From Streptacidiphilus pinicola (GTDB lineage: Bacteria > Actinomycetota > Actinomycetes > Streptomycetales > Streptomycetaceae): 32,052 nt of DNA. The notes below the pieces were generated by a model. It did not search any database, had not been told where the DNA came from, and saw only the letters and a list, made by a program, of their open reading frames with translations. The stretch covers positions 1 to 32,052 of the forward strand of contig NZ_QKYN01000076.1 of assembly GCF_003258295.1 (NCBI RefSeq). The letters run 5' to 3'. Below, one piece after another: positions 25,182 to 32,052 of the stretch. Made by a program: the position numbers and the translations under genes. How positions within the stretch are numbered: the stretch's first letter is position 1; each line of letters begins with the position of its first letter.

Positions 25182-25334
25182 TCAACTCGCGTACAGGACC
25201 GACGGATCCGCCGCCAGCGCGGCCTTCACCTGCCGGGTGACGTCGTCCGCCGGCACCTCGTAGGCGTCCGACTCGACCCCGTCGAGCGCCAGGGCGGCGA
25301 CGTCCTCCGGGCGGATCTTCTCGACGTCCGGATC
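25182..25334 (-). pseudogene. C-terminal remnant of a short-chain dehydrogenase
   Basis: About 50 codons, ending at a TGA at 25182, encode IRPEDVAALALDGVESDAYE followed by VPADDVTRQVKAALAADPS. This is the familiar C-terminus of classical SDR oxidoreductases (a xxPEDVxxxALDGxExGxxEVxAD pattern). The Rossmann and catalytic parts are missing. Sequence continuity breaks near 25330, where the remnant abuts a TetR fragment on the other strand. No start signal is present. It is probably a decayed gene. Confidence 0.6.
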
Positions 25335-25586
25335 GTGGCGACGGCGGTCGAGGTGAAGTCGCCGGACCACCCGGCGGCGGAGGTCGCCCGGCGCTACAAG
25401 CGGGGCCTGACCGCGTTCGTCCAGGCCGAGGCGGAGGTGGCGGCCGCACCCGATCCGGCCCTGCTGGCCCAGCAGTTGACGGTCGCCTTCGACGGCTCCA
25501 GTGCCTGGGCCGTGGTCCAGGCCCAGCCGCTGGGCGGTCTGGCCGTCGCGACCGCGGAGGCACTGCTGGCTGCCGCAGGCGTCTAG
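25335..25586 (+). pseudogene. C-terminal remnant of a TetR-family regulator
   Basis: 83 codons open from a GTG at 25335 to TAG at 25584-25586. The sequence SPDHPAAEVARRYKRGLTAF, then PALLAQQLTVAFDGSSAWAV and AEALLAAAGV, has the pattern of the last two helices of a TetR ligand-binding domain. The DNA-binding N-terminus is absent and no ribosome-binding site precedes the GTG. It lies back-to-back with an SDR remnant, as if the middle of a divergent TetR/SDR pair had been deleted. Confidence 0.55.
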
Positions 25587-25611
25587 TCGTGCTTTTTCCC
25601 TGTCAGGCGGG

Positions 25612-26187
25612 CTATTCGAGCGCGGACACAGCCGTCTTCAACTCGCCGAACACCTCGCGCGCGTACTCGACGAGAGTCCGCGGATCCGCCGACGACGTCC
25701 AGCGGTCGAACGCGCCGTAGAACGCTCGCGCGCCCAGTTCAGCCGCGAGATCGGCGATGAGGTCCGAGACGCCGCGCGTGCGGAGCGCCTGCGCCATCGC
25801 GTCGGAGAGCGCCGCCCGCTTGGAGGCGGAGCGCTCCTGCAGCTCCGCGCTGTTCGCGATGACCGCTCGAAGCCGCCGCCCGATGTCCCGCCGGTCCTTC
25901 GTGAACGAGGATGCGAGTCCGTCCAGCGCCAGGCCGGCCATCTCCAGAGGCGTGGCCGATTCCGGCGCCCCGGCGATCGCCTCGGCCGCGATCCGGCCGT
26001 GGATCTCCTGCCCGGCGAACAGCACCTCGCGCTTGTCGGTGAAGTGCCGGAAGAACGTGGTCTTGGTCAGCCCTCCGGCCCGCTCCGCGATCTCGTTGAC
26101 CGTCGTCGCCTCGTATCCCTGCTCCGCGAACAGTTCGATCGCGGCGCGGACCAGCCGTTCCCGTGCGTTCGGTTCCCATCGAGCCAT
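25612..26187 (-). CDS. TetR-family transcriptional repressor
   Basis: 191 residues from ATG at 26187, which has AGGA 8 nt upstream. The in-frame ATG at 26196 would have its purine stretch directly against the codon. The HTH spans about 8-55: RERLVRAAIELFAEQGYEA, TTVNEIAERAGGLTKTTFFRH and FTDKREVLFAG. The ligand domain is all-helical and unassigned. It is divergent from an SDR oxidoreductase. The 87-bp gap contains two nested palindromes that are very probably its operators, so the pair forms a small autoregulated unit. Confidence 0.93.
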   Translation of the reverse strand: MARWEPNARERLVRAAIELFAEQGYEATTVNEIAERAGGLTKTTFFRHFTDKREVLFAGQEIHGRIAAEAIAGAPESATPLEMAGLALDGLASSFTKDRRDIGRRLRAVIANSAELQERSASKRAALSDAMAQALRTRGVSDLIADLAAELGARAFYGAFDRWTSSADPRTLVEYAREVFGELKTAVSALE

Positions 26188-26201
26188 GCGGACCATCCTA
26201 G

Positions 26202-26256
26202 GTGATGTGACTTGGTAACATCACCGTGCTACCGTGATGTTACCAAGTCACATCAC
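26202..26256. promoter_or_regulatory. Double TetR operator: 23-bp perfect inverted repeat with symmetric promoters
   Basis: Arms 26202-26224 and 26234-26256 are exact reverse complements separated by CGTGCTACC. Each arm is itself a palindrome of form GTGATGT-N9-ACATCAC. TTGGTA (26212-26217) and TGATGT (26235-26240), 17 nt apart, give a plus-strand promoter, and symmetry gives the same promoter on the minus strand. TetR binding to either arm would shut both. Confidence 0.8.
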
Positions 26257-26274
26257 TTTCCCGAGGAGATCCTC

Positions 26275-27144
26275 ATGCGCGTCTTCGCCACCGGGGCCAG
26301 CGGCCACATCGGCTCCGCTGTCGTTCCCGAGCTCATCCGCGCAGGTCACGACGTTGTCGGCCTCGCCCGTTCCGACGAGGCGGCCGCGGCCGTCAGGGCG
26401 ATGGGCGCCGAGGCCCGCCACGGGAACCTGACCGACCTCGACGGCCTGCGCGAGGCTGCCCGCGACGCCGATGCGATCGTCCACCTCGGCTTCCAGCACG
26501 AGGGCATCGCGTCCGGCCGCTTCGCCGAGGTCACCGCGCAGGACGAAGAGGTCGTCCACGCGATCTGCGGCGAACTCGTCGACACCGGCAAGGCCTTCCT
26601 CGGCATCGGCATGGGCCGCGTCGAGGACCTGGTGAACCACCCCAACCCCCGGGCCAAGGTCGCACTCGCCATCCACGGGTACACCCAGCGGGGCGTGCGC
26701 ACCGTCCTGGTCGCGGTCCCTAACGTCACGCACAGCGAGCGGGACCGGAGCGGGTTCATCCCGCAGTACGTCCGGATCGCCCGCCAGGCCGGCGTCGCCG
26801 GCTACGTCGGTGACGGCGCCAACACCTGGGCCGCGGGCCACACCCTCGACGTCGCCCGCGTCTGGGCGCTCGCGGTGGCGAAGGCCCCGGCCGGCTCCCA
26901 GGTCACCGGCGCCACCGAGGCCGGCGTCCCGGTCCGCACCATCGCCGAGTCCGTCGCCCGCCACCTGGGCATCGAGGCGGTCAGCATGTCAGCGGAGCAA
27001 GCAGCCGAGCACTTCAAGGCCTTCCCCTTCATCGGCATCGACGTCAGGATGCCGAACGAGGCAACCCGCGAACTGCTCGGCTGGGAGCCGACCCACCCCA
27101 CCCTGCTGGCCGACCTCGACGCAGGTTTCTACTTCAGTCGCTGA
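26275..27144 (+). CDS. NAD(P)-dependent SDR/epimerase-like oxidoreductase (atypical)
   Basis: 289 residues from ATG at 26275, with GAGGAG 6 nt upstream. The N-terminus MRVFATGASGHIGSAVVPEL is the GxxGxxG dinucleotide site of extended/atypical SDRs, followed by GNLTDLDGLREAARDADAIVHLGF. The C-terminal half has VAGYVGDGANTWAAGHTLDVARVW and the closing LLGWEPTHPTLLADLDAG, common in NmrA/epimerase-like actinomycete proteins. A canonical YxxxK is not visible; the nearest sequence is IHGYTQRGVR, so catalysis may differ. It is controlled with the divergent TetR gene. The stop lies 11 bp inside the convergent fusion gene. Confidence 0.88.
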   Translation: MRVFATGASGHIGSAVVPELIRAGHDVVGLARSDEAAAAVRAMGAEARHGNLTDLDGLREAARDADAIVHLGFQHEGIASGRFAEVTAQDEEVVHAICGELVDTGKAFLGIGMGRVEDLVNHPNPRAKVALAIHGYTQRGVRTVLVAVPNVTHSERDRSGFIPQYVRIARQAGVAGYVGDGANTWAAGHTLDVARVWALAVAKAPAGSQVTGATEAGVPVRTIAESVARHLGIEAVSMSAEQAAEHFKAFPFIGIDVRMPNEATRELLGWEPTHPTLLADLDAGFYFSR

Positions 27145-28774
27145 GCCGCAGGGACTGCTCTGAGAGCGCTGACAATGCGTCAGACTGACGCCGCTTCGCC
27201 AGCACCACCGCGTCGTGCAGCGTAATCCGCTCGCCCTCGGGGTTCACCGCTTCGCGGCCGCGGGTCTCGGTGTGGACGTGCCACTGCTCGGGTGGCAGGG
27301 ACGCGGCCACCTCCTCGGGGGTGTACATCATGTCGAGGAAGACGCCCGGACCGCCGCCGTCGCGCTTGTCGCGCGGGTGGTGACCGACGATCAGGAGCGT
27401 GCCGCCCGGGGCGACGGCCTGGGCGAGCGCGGCGAAGAGGGCGCGGCGGGGCTCCGTCGGCAGGTGCATGAACTGGGCCGAGACCAGGTCGTAGGAGCCG
27501 GCCGGCGGCGGGGTCGCGCGTAGGTCCGCGTGGGACCAGGTGATCCGCTCCGCGAGCTCCGCGCCCGCCGCGCGGGCGTGCTCGGCGGCGCGGGCCAGGG
27601 CGACGGTGGAGATGTCGGTGCCGGTCACCCGCCAGCCGCGCTCGGCGAGCCAGATCGCGTCCGCGCCCTCGCCGCTGCCGACGTCGAGCGCGCGGCCGGG
27701 AGCGAGCGCGGCGACCTCGGCGACCAGCTGCGGATTGGGCCGGCCGCTCCACAGCGCCGGGCGGGCCCGGTAGCGGTCCTCCCAGGCGTCCTGCTCGAAG
27801 TGGGTGCGCCCCAGCTCGCGGTAGGCCGCGACCGCGTCGCGGGTCTCCGCGGCGGCCAGGTCCGCGTTGATCATCGCTCCGGCGCGCAGGCCCGCCGCCG
27901 CCGAGACCACGACCTGAGCGGTGGGATCGGCGACGTTGCCGGCGATCCAGACACCCGCCACGTCCGTGGCGCCGTTCGGATCGGCCGGGACGCGGCTGCC
28001 CACGACCTGGCCGCCGTACTCGACCGGGACCGCCCGCAGGCCCAGTGACTCCAGCAGCTCCGCCCGCGCGGTCATCCCGGTCGCGACGACGAGCGCGTCC
28101 AGCGGCACGGTCTCGCCGGAGGCGAGTCGCACGCCCGTCAGCCCGTCGCCGTCCGTCTCGACCGCCGCGACCGGGCCGTCGGCGACGTGGATGCCGCGTG
28201 CGGCCAGCCGCTCGGCGAGCTCGGCGTCCGGCGCGTCGACGCCGTGGCGCAGCACGATCACGCGCTCGCTCCACTGCCGCCACAGCTCGGCGTGGTGCCA
28301 GGCGACCGGGCCGGTCGCGAGGACGCCGATGCGGCCGTCGCGCACCTCCCAGCCGTGGCAGTACGGGCAGTGCAGCACGTCCTTGCCGAAGCGCTCCGCG
28401 AGACCCGGCACGTCCGGCAGCTCGTCCACCAGGCCCGTGGTCACCAGCAGCCGCCGCGCCCGCACCTCGGCCGTGCGGCCGGACGCGTCCGCGACGGTGA
28501 CGGTGAAGCCCTCGCCGTCCTTGGCTGCGCCGGTCACCCGGCCCTGCGCGAACTCGCCGCCGTAGCCCGCCAGTTCGGTACGCCCCGCGGCGATCAGCTC
28601 GGCCGGCGGAGTGCCCTCGCGGCCCAGGTAGCCGTGGACGTGACCGGAGGGCGCGTTGCGCGGCTCCCCGGCGTCGACCACCAGCACCGAGCGGCGCGCG
28701 CGGGCCAGGGTGACCGCCCCGCTCAGCCCGGCCGCGCCGCCACCCACCACGATCACGTCGTACGCCTCGTTCAC
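27134..28774 (-). CDS. Fusion of FAD-dependent thioredoxin-reductase-like oxidoreductase and SAM methyltransferase
   Basis: 546 residues from GTG at 28774, with GAGGAG 7 nt upstream. The first about 310 residues are a TrxR-like flavoprotein: YDVIVVGGGAAGLSGAVTLA binds FAD, HCPYCHGWE gives a C136-x2-C139 pair, and GVWIAGNVADPTAQVVVSAA is the C-terminal FAD motif. A linker (about 311-345) leads to a class I methyltransferase with RALDVGSGEGADAIWLAERG (about 361-380) and YDLVSAQFMHLP. I recall this architecture in other Streptomyces. The last about 17 residues (after VVLAKRR) look like an extension into the convergent SDR gene. It is divergent from an XRE-cupin regulator. Role unknown; redox-coupled methylation or detoxification is possible. 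Confidence 0.9.
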   Translation of the reverse strand: MNEAYDVIVVGGGAAGLSGAVTLARARRSVLVVDAGEPRNAPSGHVHGYLGREGTPPAELIAAGRTELAGYGGEFAQGRVTGAAKDGEGFTVTVADASGRTAEVRARRLLVTTGLVDELPDVPGLAERFGKDVLHCPYCHGWEVRDGRIGVLATGPVAWHHAELWRQWSERVIVLRHGVDAPDAELAERLAARGIHVADGPVAAVETDGDGLTGVRLASGETVPLDALVVATGMTARAELLESLGLRAVPVEYGGQVVGSRVPADPNGATDVAGVWIAGNVADPTAQVVVSAAAGLRAGAMINADLAAAETRDAVAAYRELGRTHFEQDAWEDRYRARPALWSGRPNPQLVAEVAALAPGRALDVGSGEGADAIWLAERGWRVTGTDISTVALARAAEHARAAGAELAERITWSHADLRATPPPAGSYDLVSAQFMHLPTEPRRALFAALAQAVAPGGTLLIVGHHPRDKRDGGGPGVFLDMMYTPEEVAASLPPEQWHVHTETRGREAVNPEGERITLHDAVVLAKRRQSDALSALSEQSLRLSD

Positions 28775-28831
28775 CTTCGGTCTCCTCTCGCCCGTCCTCC
28801 TGTCGCGTCCACCGTGCGCCGCGGCCGCGGG

Positions 28832-28854
28832 ATCGGCAAAGTAACCTTGCCGAT
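28832..28854. promoter_or_regulatory. Palindromic operator at the start of the XRE-cupin gene
   Basis: ATCGGCAA-AGTAACC-TTGCCGAT (28832-28854) is a perfect 8-bp inverted repeat ending directly at the ATG at 28855. TAACCT (28842-28847) inside it lies 7 nt before the ATG, fitting a leaderless transcript. The repressor encoded next would thus block its own start, and perhaps the divergent fusion gene as well. Confidence 0.65.
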
Positions 28855-29448
28855 ATGGCAAACGAGGACACCGAGGTGCTGGCTCTGGTGGGTCCGCGGC
28901 TGCGCGAGCTGCGCCGGAAGCGCGGCACGACGCTCGCGCGGCTCGCGGAGACGACGGGCATCTCCGTGAGCACCCTGTCCCGGCTCGAGTCCGGTGACCG
29001 CAAGCCCACGCTGGAGCTGCTGCTGCCGCTGGCCCGCGCCCACCAGGTGCCGCTGGACGAGCTCGTCGGCGCGCCCGAGGTCGGCGACCCGCGGGTGCGG
29101 CTGAAGCCGGTGCGGCGGCACGGCGCGACGATCATGGCGCTGACCCACAACCCGGGCGGGGTCCAGGCCTTCAAGATGATCATCCCGCCCGAGCGCTGCG
29201 AGCCCGAGCCGCGCACCCACGAGGGCTACGAGTGGCTCTACGTCCTCACGGGCGAACTGCGGCTCGTCCTCGCCGACCACGACCTGGTGATGAAGGCGGG
29301 CGAGGCCGCCGAGTTCGACACCCGGCTGCCGCACTGGTTCGGCTCCACGGGCTCCGCGCCCGTCGAGGTGCTCAGCCTCTTCGGCCCCCAGGGCGAACGC
29401 ATCCACGTCCGCGCCCAGCCGCGCCGGGAAGGCGACCGGCCCGGCTGA
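28855..29448 (+). CDS. XRE-type HTH regulator with C-terminal cupin domain
   Basis: 197 residues from ATG at 28855; no ribosome-binding site, probably leaderless. The XRE helix-turn-helix is at about 12-68: LRELRRKRGTTLARLAETTG, then ISVSTLSRLESGDRKPTLEL. The cupin_2 barrel (about 105-180) shows HEGYEWLYVLTGELRLVLAD and KAGEAAEFDTRLPHWFGSTG. Such two-domain proteins sense a small ligand or metal in the cupin. It is divergent from the FAD/methyltransferase fusion and presumably regulates it. The stop is 10 bp from the convergent ABC permease stop with no room for a terminator. Confidence 0.93.
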   Translation: MANEDTEVLALVGPRLRELRRKRGTTLARLAETTGISVSTLSRLESGDRKPTLELLLPLARAHQVPLDELVGAPEVGDPRVRLKPVRRHGATIMALTHNPGGVQAFKMIIPPERCEPEPRTHEGYEWLYVLTGELRLVLADHDLVMKAGEAAEFDTRLPHWFGSTGSAPVEVLSLFGPQGERIHVRAQPRREGDRPG

Positions 29449-29458
29449 GCCGGGGCGC

Positions 29459-30322
29459 TCAGGAGACGATGTCCTTGGCCCGGAAGTGACGGAACGCCAG
29501 CGCGCCGAAGACCAGGGCCAGGGCGACCGCCATCGACACGCCCTCGGCCAGGCCCGTCCAGTCAGGGTTCGGCTGCAGCACGTCCACCCACGCGTACATG
29601 CCGTGCGTGGGCAGGAAGTCGCGCAGTGAGCCCAGGGCGGTGATGTTGTCGAGGATGCCGGAGAGGATCACCAGGCCGACCGCGCCGCCGACCGCGCCCA
29701 GTGGGGCGTCCGTCAGCGTCGACATCCACAGCGCGAAGCCCGCGACGGAGAGCTCGCAGACGAAGAGGTAGACGGCGACCAGCGCCAGGCGTTCGGTCGC
29801 CGTGCCGGCCGTCAGCGAGCCGGCGAGCGTCAGATGGAGTTCGCCCCAGCCGTAGGCGGCGGTGCCGACGCCGAGCGCGACCAGCGGCAGTACCAGTACC
29901 GCGACCGCGCTGAACCCCAGCGCGACGGTCAGCTTGCTCAGCAGCAGCCGCGCCCGCGGCACCGGCGCGGCCAGCAGGTAGCGCAGCGAGGACCAGCTCG
30001 CCTCGGAGGCGACGGTGTCGCCGAAGAAGAGCGCCACCGGCACGCTGAGCAGGAAGCCGCTGGCCATGAAGAGCACCGCGAAGGCGAAGTTGACGCCGGA
30101 GGAGGTCGCGGCCTGGATCAGCGAGGGGCTGCCGTCGCGCCCGGAGGGCGTGCCGCCGACGGCCAGCGCCGCCCAGACGATCACGGGCAGCGCGACCATC
30201 ACGCCGAACACGATCGAGGTGCGGCGCCGCGACAGCTGGCGGCGCGCCTCCACGCGCAGCGGCAGGGTGCGCGAGGGACGGAAGCCGGAGGCTGCCTGGG
30301 CGGGGACGGTCTCGGTGCTCAT
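29459..30322 (-). CDS. ABC transporter permease (ABC-2 like)
   Basis: 287 residues from ATG at 30322, overlapping the stop of the ATPase gene by ATGA. About six membrane segments are seen, starting TSIVFGVMVALPVIVWAAL and including NFAFAVLFMASGFLLSVPVALFF. EASWSSLRYLLAAPVPRARLLLSK is the short amphipathic stretch typical of ABC-2 family members. The C-terminus LVFGALAFRHFRAKDIVS fits the family. It is the membrane partner of the fused ATPase encoded immediately upstream. Confidence 0.9.
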   Translation of the reverse strand: MSTETVPAQAASGFRPSRTLPLRVEARRQLSRRRTSIVFGVMVALPVIVWAALAVGGTPSGRDGSPSLIQAATSSGVNFAFAVLFMASGFLLSVPVALFFGDTVASEASWSSLRYLLAAPVPRARLLLSKLTVALGFSAVAVLVLPLVALGVGTAAYGWGELHLTLAGSLTAGTATERLALVAVYLFVCELSVAGFALWMSTLTDAPLGAVGGAVGLVILSGILDNITALGSLRDFLPTHGMYAWVDVLQPNPDWTGLAEGVSMAVALALVFGALAFRHFRAKDIVS

Positions 30323-32052
30323 GCGCGGTCTCCGGTCAGGGTCAGGAAGGCGTCCTCCAGCCGGCGGTGCGGGCCGACCCGCTCCACCGGCACGTCGAGG
30401 CGCAGCAGTTCGGCGAGGAGCTCGGGAACGGCCAGGCCGTCGAGCTGGACCAGCAGGCCGGGCTCCTCGGTGGCGGGTGCGACGGAGGCGACGCCGTCCA
30501 GCGCCGCCACCTTGGCGACCACCGCGTCGAGCGCGTCCGCGCCCATCGCGCCCGTGCCGACCAGCAGTTCGTCGTCGTTGCCGGTGATCTCCGCGACCGG
30601 ACCGGCGGCGAGCAGCCGGCCCTGCGTCATCACCACCAGGTGCGTGCAGGTCTGCTCGACCTCGGAGAGCAGGTGGCTGGAGACGATCACGGTACGCCCG
30701 CCCGCGGCGTAGCGGGTGATCACAGCGCGCATCTCGCGGATCTGCTGCGGGTCGAGGCCGTTCGTGGGCTCGTCCAGGATCAGCAGCTCCGGCAGGCCCA
30801 GCATGGCCTGAGCGATCGCCAGGCGCTGCCGCATGCCCTGCGAGTACGTCCGCACCGGGCGCTCCAGCGCCTCGCCGAGGTCCGCGATCTCCAGCGCCTC
30901 CGCCACGTGCGCGTCCTCGGCGGGGCGGCCGGTGGCCCGCCAGTACAGGTCCAGGTTGGCCCGGCCACTCAGATGCGGCAGGAAGCCGGCGCCCTCGACG
31001 AACGCGCCCACCCGCGACAGCACCGGAGCCCCGGCCGCGATCGACTGCCCGAAGACGTGGACGCGGCCCGCGTCCGGGCGGATCAGGCCCATCAGCATCC
31101 GCATCGTCGTGGTCTTGCCCGCGCCGTTCGGGCCGAGCAGGCCCAGCACCTGGCCACGTTCGACGCGGAACGAGAGGTCCTTGACGGCGTAGCGGTCGGT
31201 CGAGCCGTGGTAGCGCTTGGACAGGCCCTCGACGACCAGCGGCAGCTTCGCGAACTCCGGGTCGACGGCCGGGGCATGCCCGCGGCGCCGCCGCCGGGCA
31301 CCGACGCCCGTCAGCACCAGGGCGGCGGCGATGGCCGCCGCGACGACCGGCAGCAGCCAGACCCACGCGGGCAGCGGCGTCGCGGCGTCACGAAGGGCCA
31401 GGTCCGTCGGCAGCGTCAGCGGGTCGTCGGCCGGGAGGGAGACCCGGTAGGTGGCCGGCTGGGCGGGGGAGGAGTAGCCGAGGTCGGTCGCCGCCAGGAC
31501 CAGGCGGAGCCGGTGGCCGGCGGCGAAGTCGTAGTCCACGGCCGGCAGTTGCACGTCCACCGTGCCCGAGGCGGCGACCCGCAGCGGGGTGACCAGCTGG
31601 TGCGGCAGCACGGAGCTGCCGTCCGGCGCGACGTCGTAGAGCTTGGCGAACAGCACGGCCGGGGCGGAGCCGCCGGTGTCGACGGTGACCTTGACGCTCG
31701 GCGCGCCGGTCAGTTGCAGCGCGCCGTCGAGCGGCGCGGACTGGAACGCCGCGTACTGGCCGGGAAGGTCCTGGCTCAGCGGCAGACTCCCGCCGACCAG
31801 CCCGCCGAGCTGGGACAGCGCCCCGCCGAGCCCGGGCACGGAGGAGATGGCGGGCGGCATCCCGCCCGCCGGGTTGGCGACCGCCTGCGAGCCGCCGTCG
31901 AGCGTCACGGCGCGGTGCGCGGTGCCGGCCAGCGTCGGGTAGCGGTCGGCGTTCGCGCCGAACTGCACCACCTGGCCCGCCGAGACGGAGACGCCGCCGG
32001 TCCGGGTGACCCGGAACGCGGGGCCGGTGTCCGCGTTCCGGTCGTGCTTGAG
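30319..32052 (-). CDS. Fused S15/CocE-type hydrolase C-terminal domain and ABC ATPase, 5' end cut by window edge
   Basis: 578 codons are open to the right edge, so the N-terminus is outside. The outer part (about 31400-32052) resembles the C-terminal beta-sandwich of X-prolyl dipeptidyl-peptidase/CocE proteins: QYAAFQSAPLDGALQLTGAP, VKVTVDTGGSAPAVLFAKLYD, and YDFAAGHRLRLVLAATDLGY. One membrane helix follows (VWLLPVVAAAIAAALVLTGVG), then an RRRRR stop-transfer. The ATPase has Walker A GPNGAGKTT, signature YSQGMRQRL, Walker B LLILDEPTNGLDPQ and H-loop SSHLL. This implies an extracytoplasmic hydrolase-like domain anchored to a cytosolic ATPase. I recall similar fusions in Streptomyces, but their role is unknown. 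The alpha/beta-hydrolase half, if present, lies beyond the window. Confidence 0.85.
   Translation of the reverse strand, partial: LKHDRNADTGPAFRVTRTGGVSVSAGQVVQFGANADRYPTLAGTAHRAVTLDGGSQAVANPAGGMPPAISSVPGLGGALSQLGGLVGGSLPLSQDLPGQYAAFQSAPLDGALQLTGAPSVKVTVDTGGSAPAVLFAKLYDVAPDGSSVLPHQLVTPLRVAASGTVDVQLPAVDYDFAAGHRLRLVLAATDLGYSSPAQPATYRVSLPADDPLTLPTDLALRDAATPLPAWVWLLPVVAAAIAAALVLTGVGARRRRRGHAPAVDPEFAKLPLVVEGLSKRYHGSTDRYAVKDLSFRVERGQVLGLLGPNGAGKTTTMRMLMGLIRPDAGRVHVFGQSIAAGAPVLSRVGAFVEGAGFLPHLSGRANLDLYWRATGRPAEDAHVAEALEIADLGEALERPVRTYSQGMRQRLAIAQAMLGLPELLILDEPTNGLDPQQIREMRAVITRYAAGGRTVIVSSHLLSEVEQTCTHLVVMTQGRLLAAGPVAEITGNDDELLVGTGAMGADALDAVVAKVAALDGVASVAPATEEPGLLVQLDGLAVPELLAELLRLDVPVERVGPHRRLEDAFLTLTGDRA

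Noticed and set aside
27161..27174. TGAGAGCGCTGACA, similar to a LacI operator
   Set aside because: It lies inside the 3' coding end of the fusion gene and away from any start, so it is probably chance.
27170..27184. CTGAC-AATGC-GTCAG repeat near convergent stops as a terminator
   Set aside because: Only 5-bp arms, and it lies within the fusion coding region; too weak to call.
1..32052. tRNA, rRNA, CRISPR, insertion sequence, prophage or biosynthetic core genes
   Set aside because: None was recognised on either strand: no transposase or integrase motif, no regular spacer repeats, and no NRPS, PKS or RiPP core genes.

Overview
This is about 32 kb of very GC-rich DNA from an actinomycete, most probably a member of the Streptomycetaceae or a close relative. 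The pointers are strong third-position GC bias, GTG and TTG starts, many leaderless-looking genes, and the typical content: secreted glycoside hydrolases with CBM13/CBM32 modules, ROK, LacI, TetR and XRE-cupin regulators, and DesK/NarL two-component systems. I see no tRNA, rRNA, CRISPR array, insertion sequence or prophage gene. It reads as accessory chromosomal DNA for sugar uptake, polysaccharide breakdown, drug or stress export and redox functions.

Layout. (a) 1-1396: a divergent pair, an ArsR-type repressor (cut by the left edge) and a cytosolic S41-type peptidase; both look leaderless. (b) 1469-10704: a carbohydrate locus. The minus-strand operon encodes a lipoprotein sugar-binding protein, two ABC permeases and a cytosolic clan-A-like glycosidase of unknown specificity. 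A divergent ROK repressor is followed by a secreted RICIN/beta-propeller protein. The operon and the secreted protein share a similar palindrome over their -10 regions, so all three parts probably form one ROK regulon. (c) 10786-16821: a LacI repressor, then a convergent two-gene operon for a secreted GH64 beta-1,3-glucanase and a secreted GH3 beta-glucosidase, both carrying CBM32 modules. A perfect GAGAGAGCGCTCTCTC palindrome sits at the predicted transcription start. This should convert beta-1,3-glucan to laminari-oligosaccharides and glucose. (d) 16874-21243: two VOC proteins, a secreted propeller-like protein, a methyltransferase and an S66 (MccF/LD-carboxypeptidase) hydrolase. (e) 21279-25160: an ABC-2 exporter (ATPase plus permease) divergent from a histidine kinase/response regulator pair. 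(f) 25182-27144: remnants of a divergent SDR/TetR pair joined at a deletion scar, then an intact TetR/SDR pair separated by a 23-bp perfect inverted repeat holding two nested operators. (g) 27134-29448: a fused FAD-oxidoreductase/methyltransferase divergent from an XRE-cupin regulator. (h) 29459-32052: an ABC permease and an ABC ATPase whose N-terminal part is an S15/CocE-type beta-sandwich joined through one membrane helix; this gene is cut by the right edge.

The most interesting points are the ROK-controlled sugar system with an uncharacterised glycosidase and RICIN-propeller enzyme, the double fusions in (g) and (h), the SDR/TetR deletion scar, and the symmetric TetR operator-promoter. All functions are read from sequence and memory of protein families; no database search was run.
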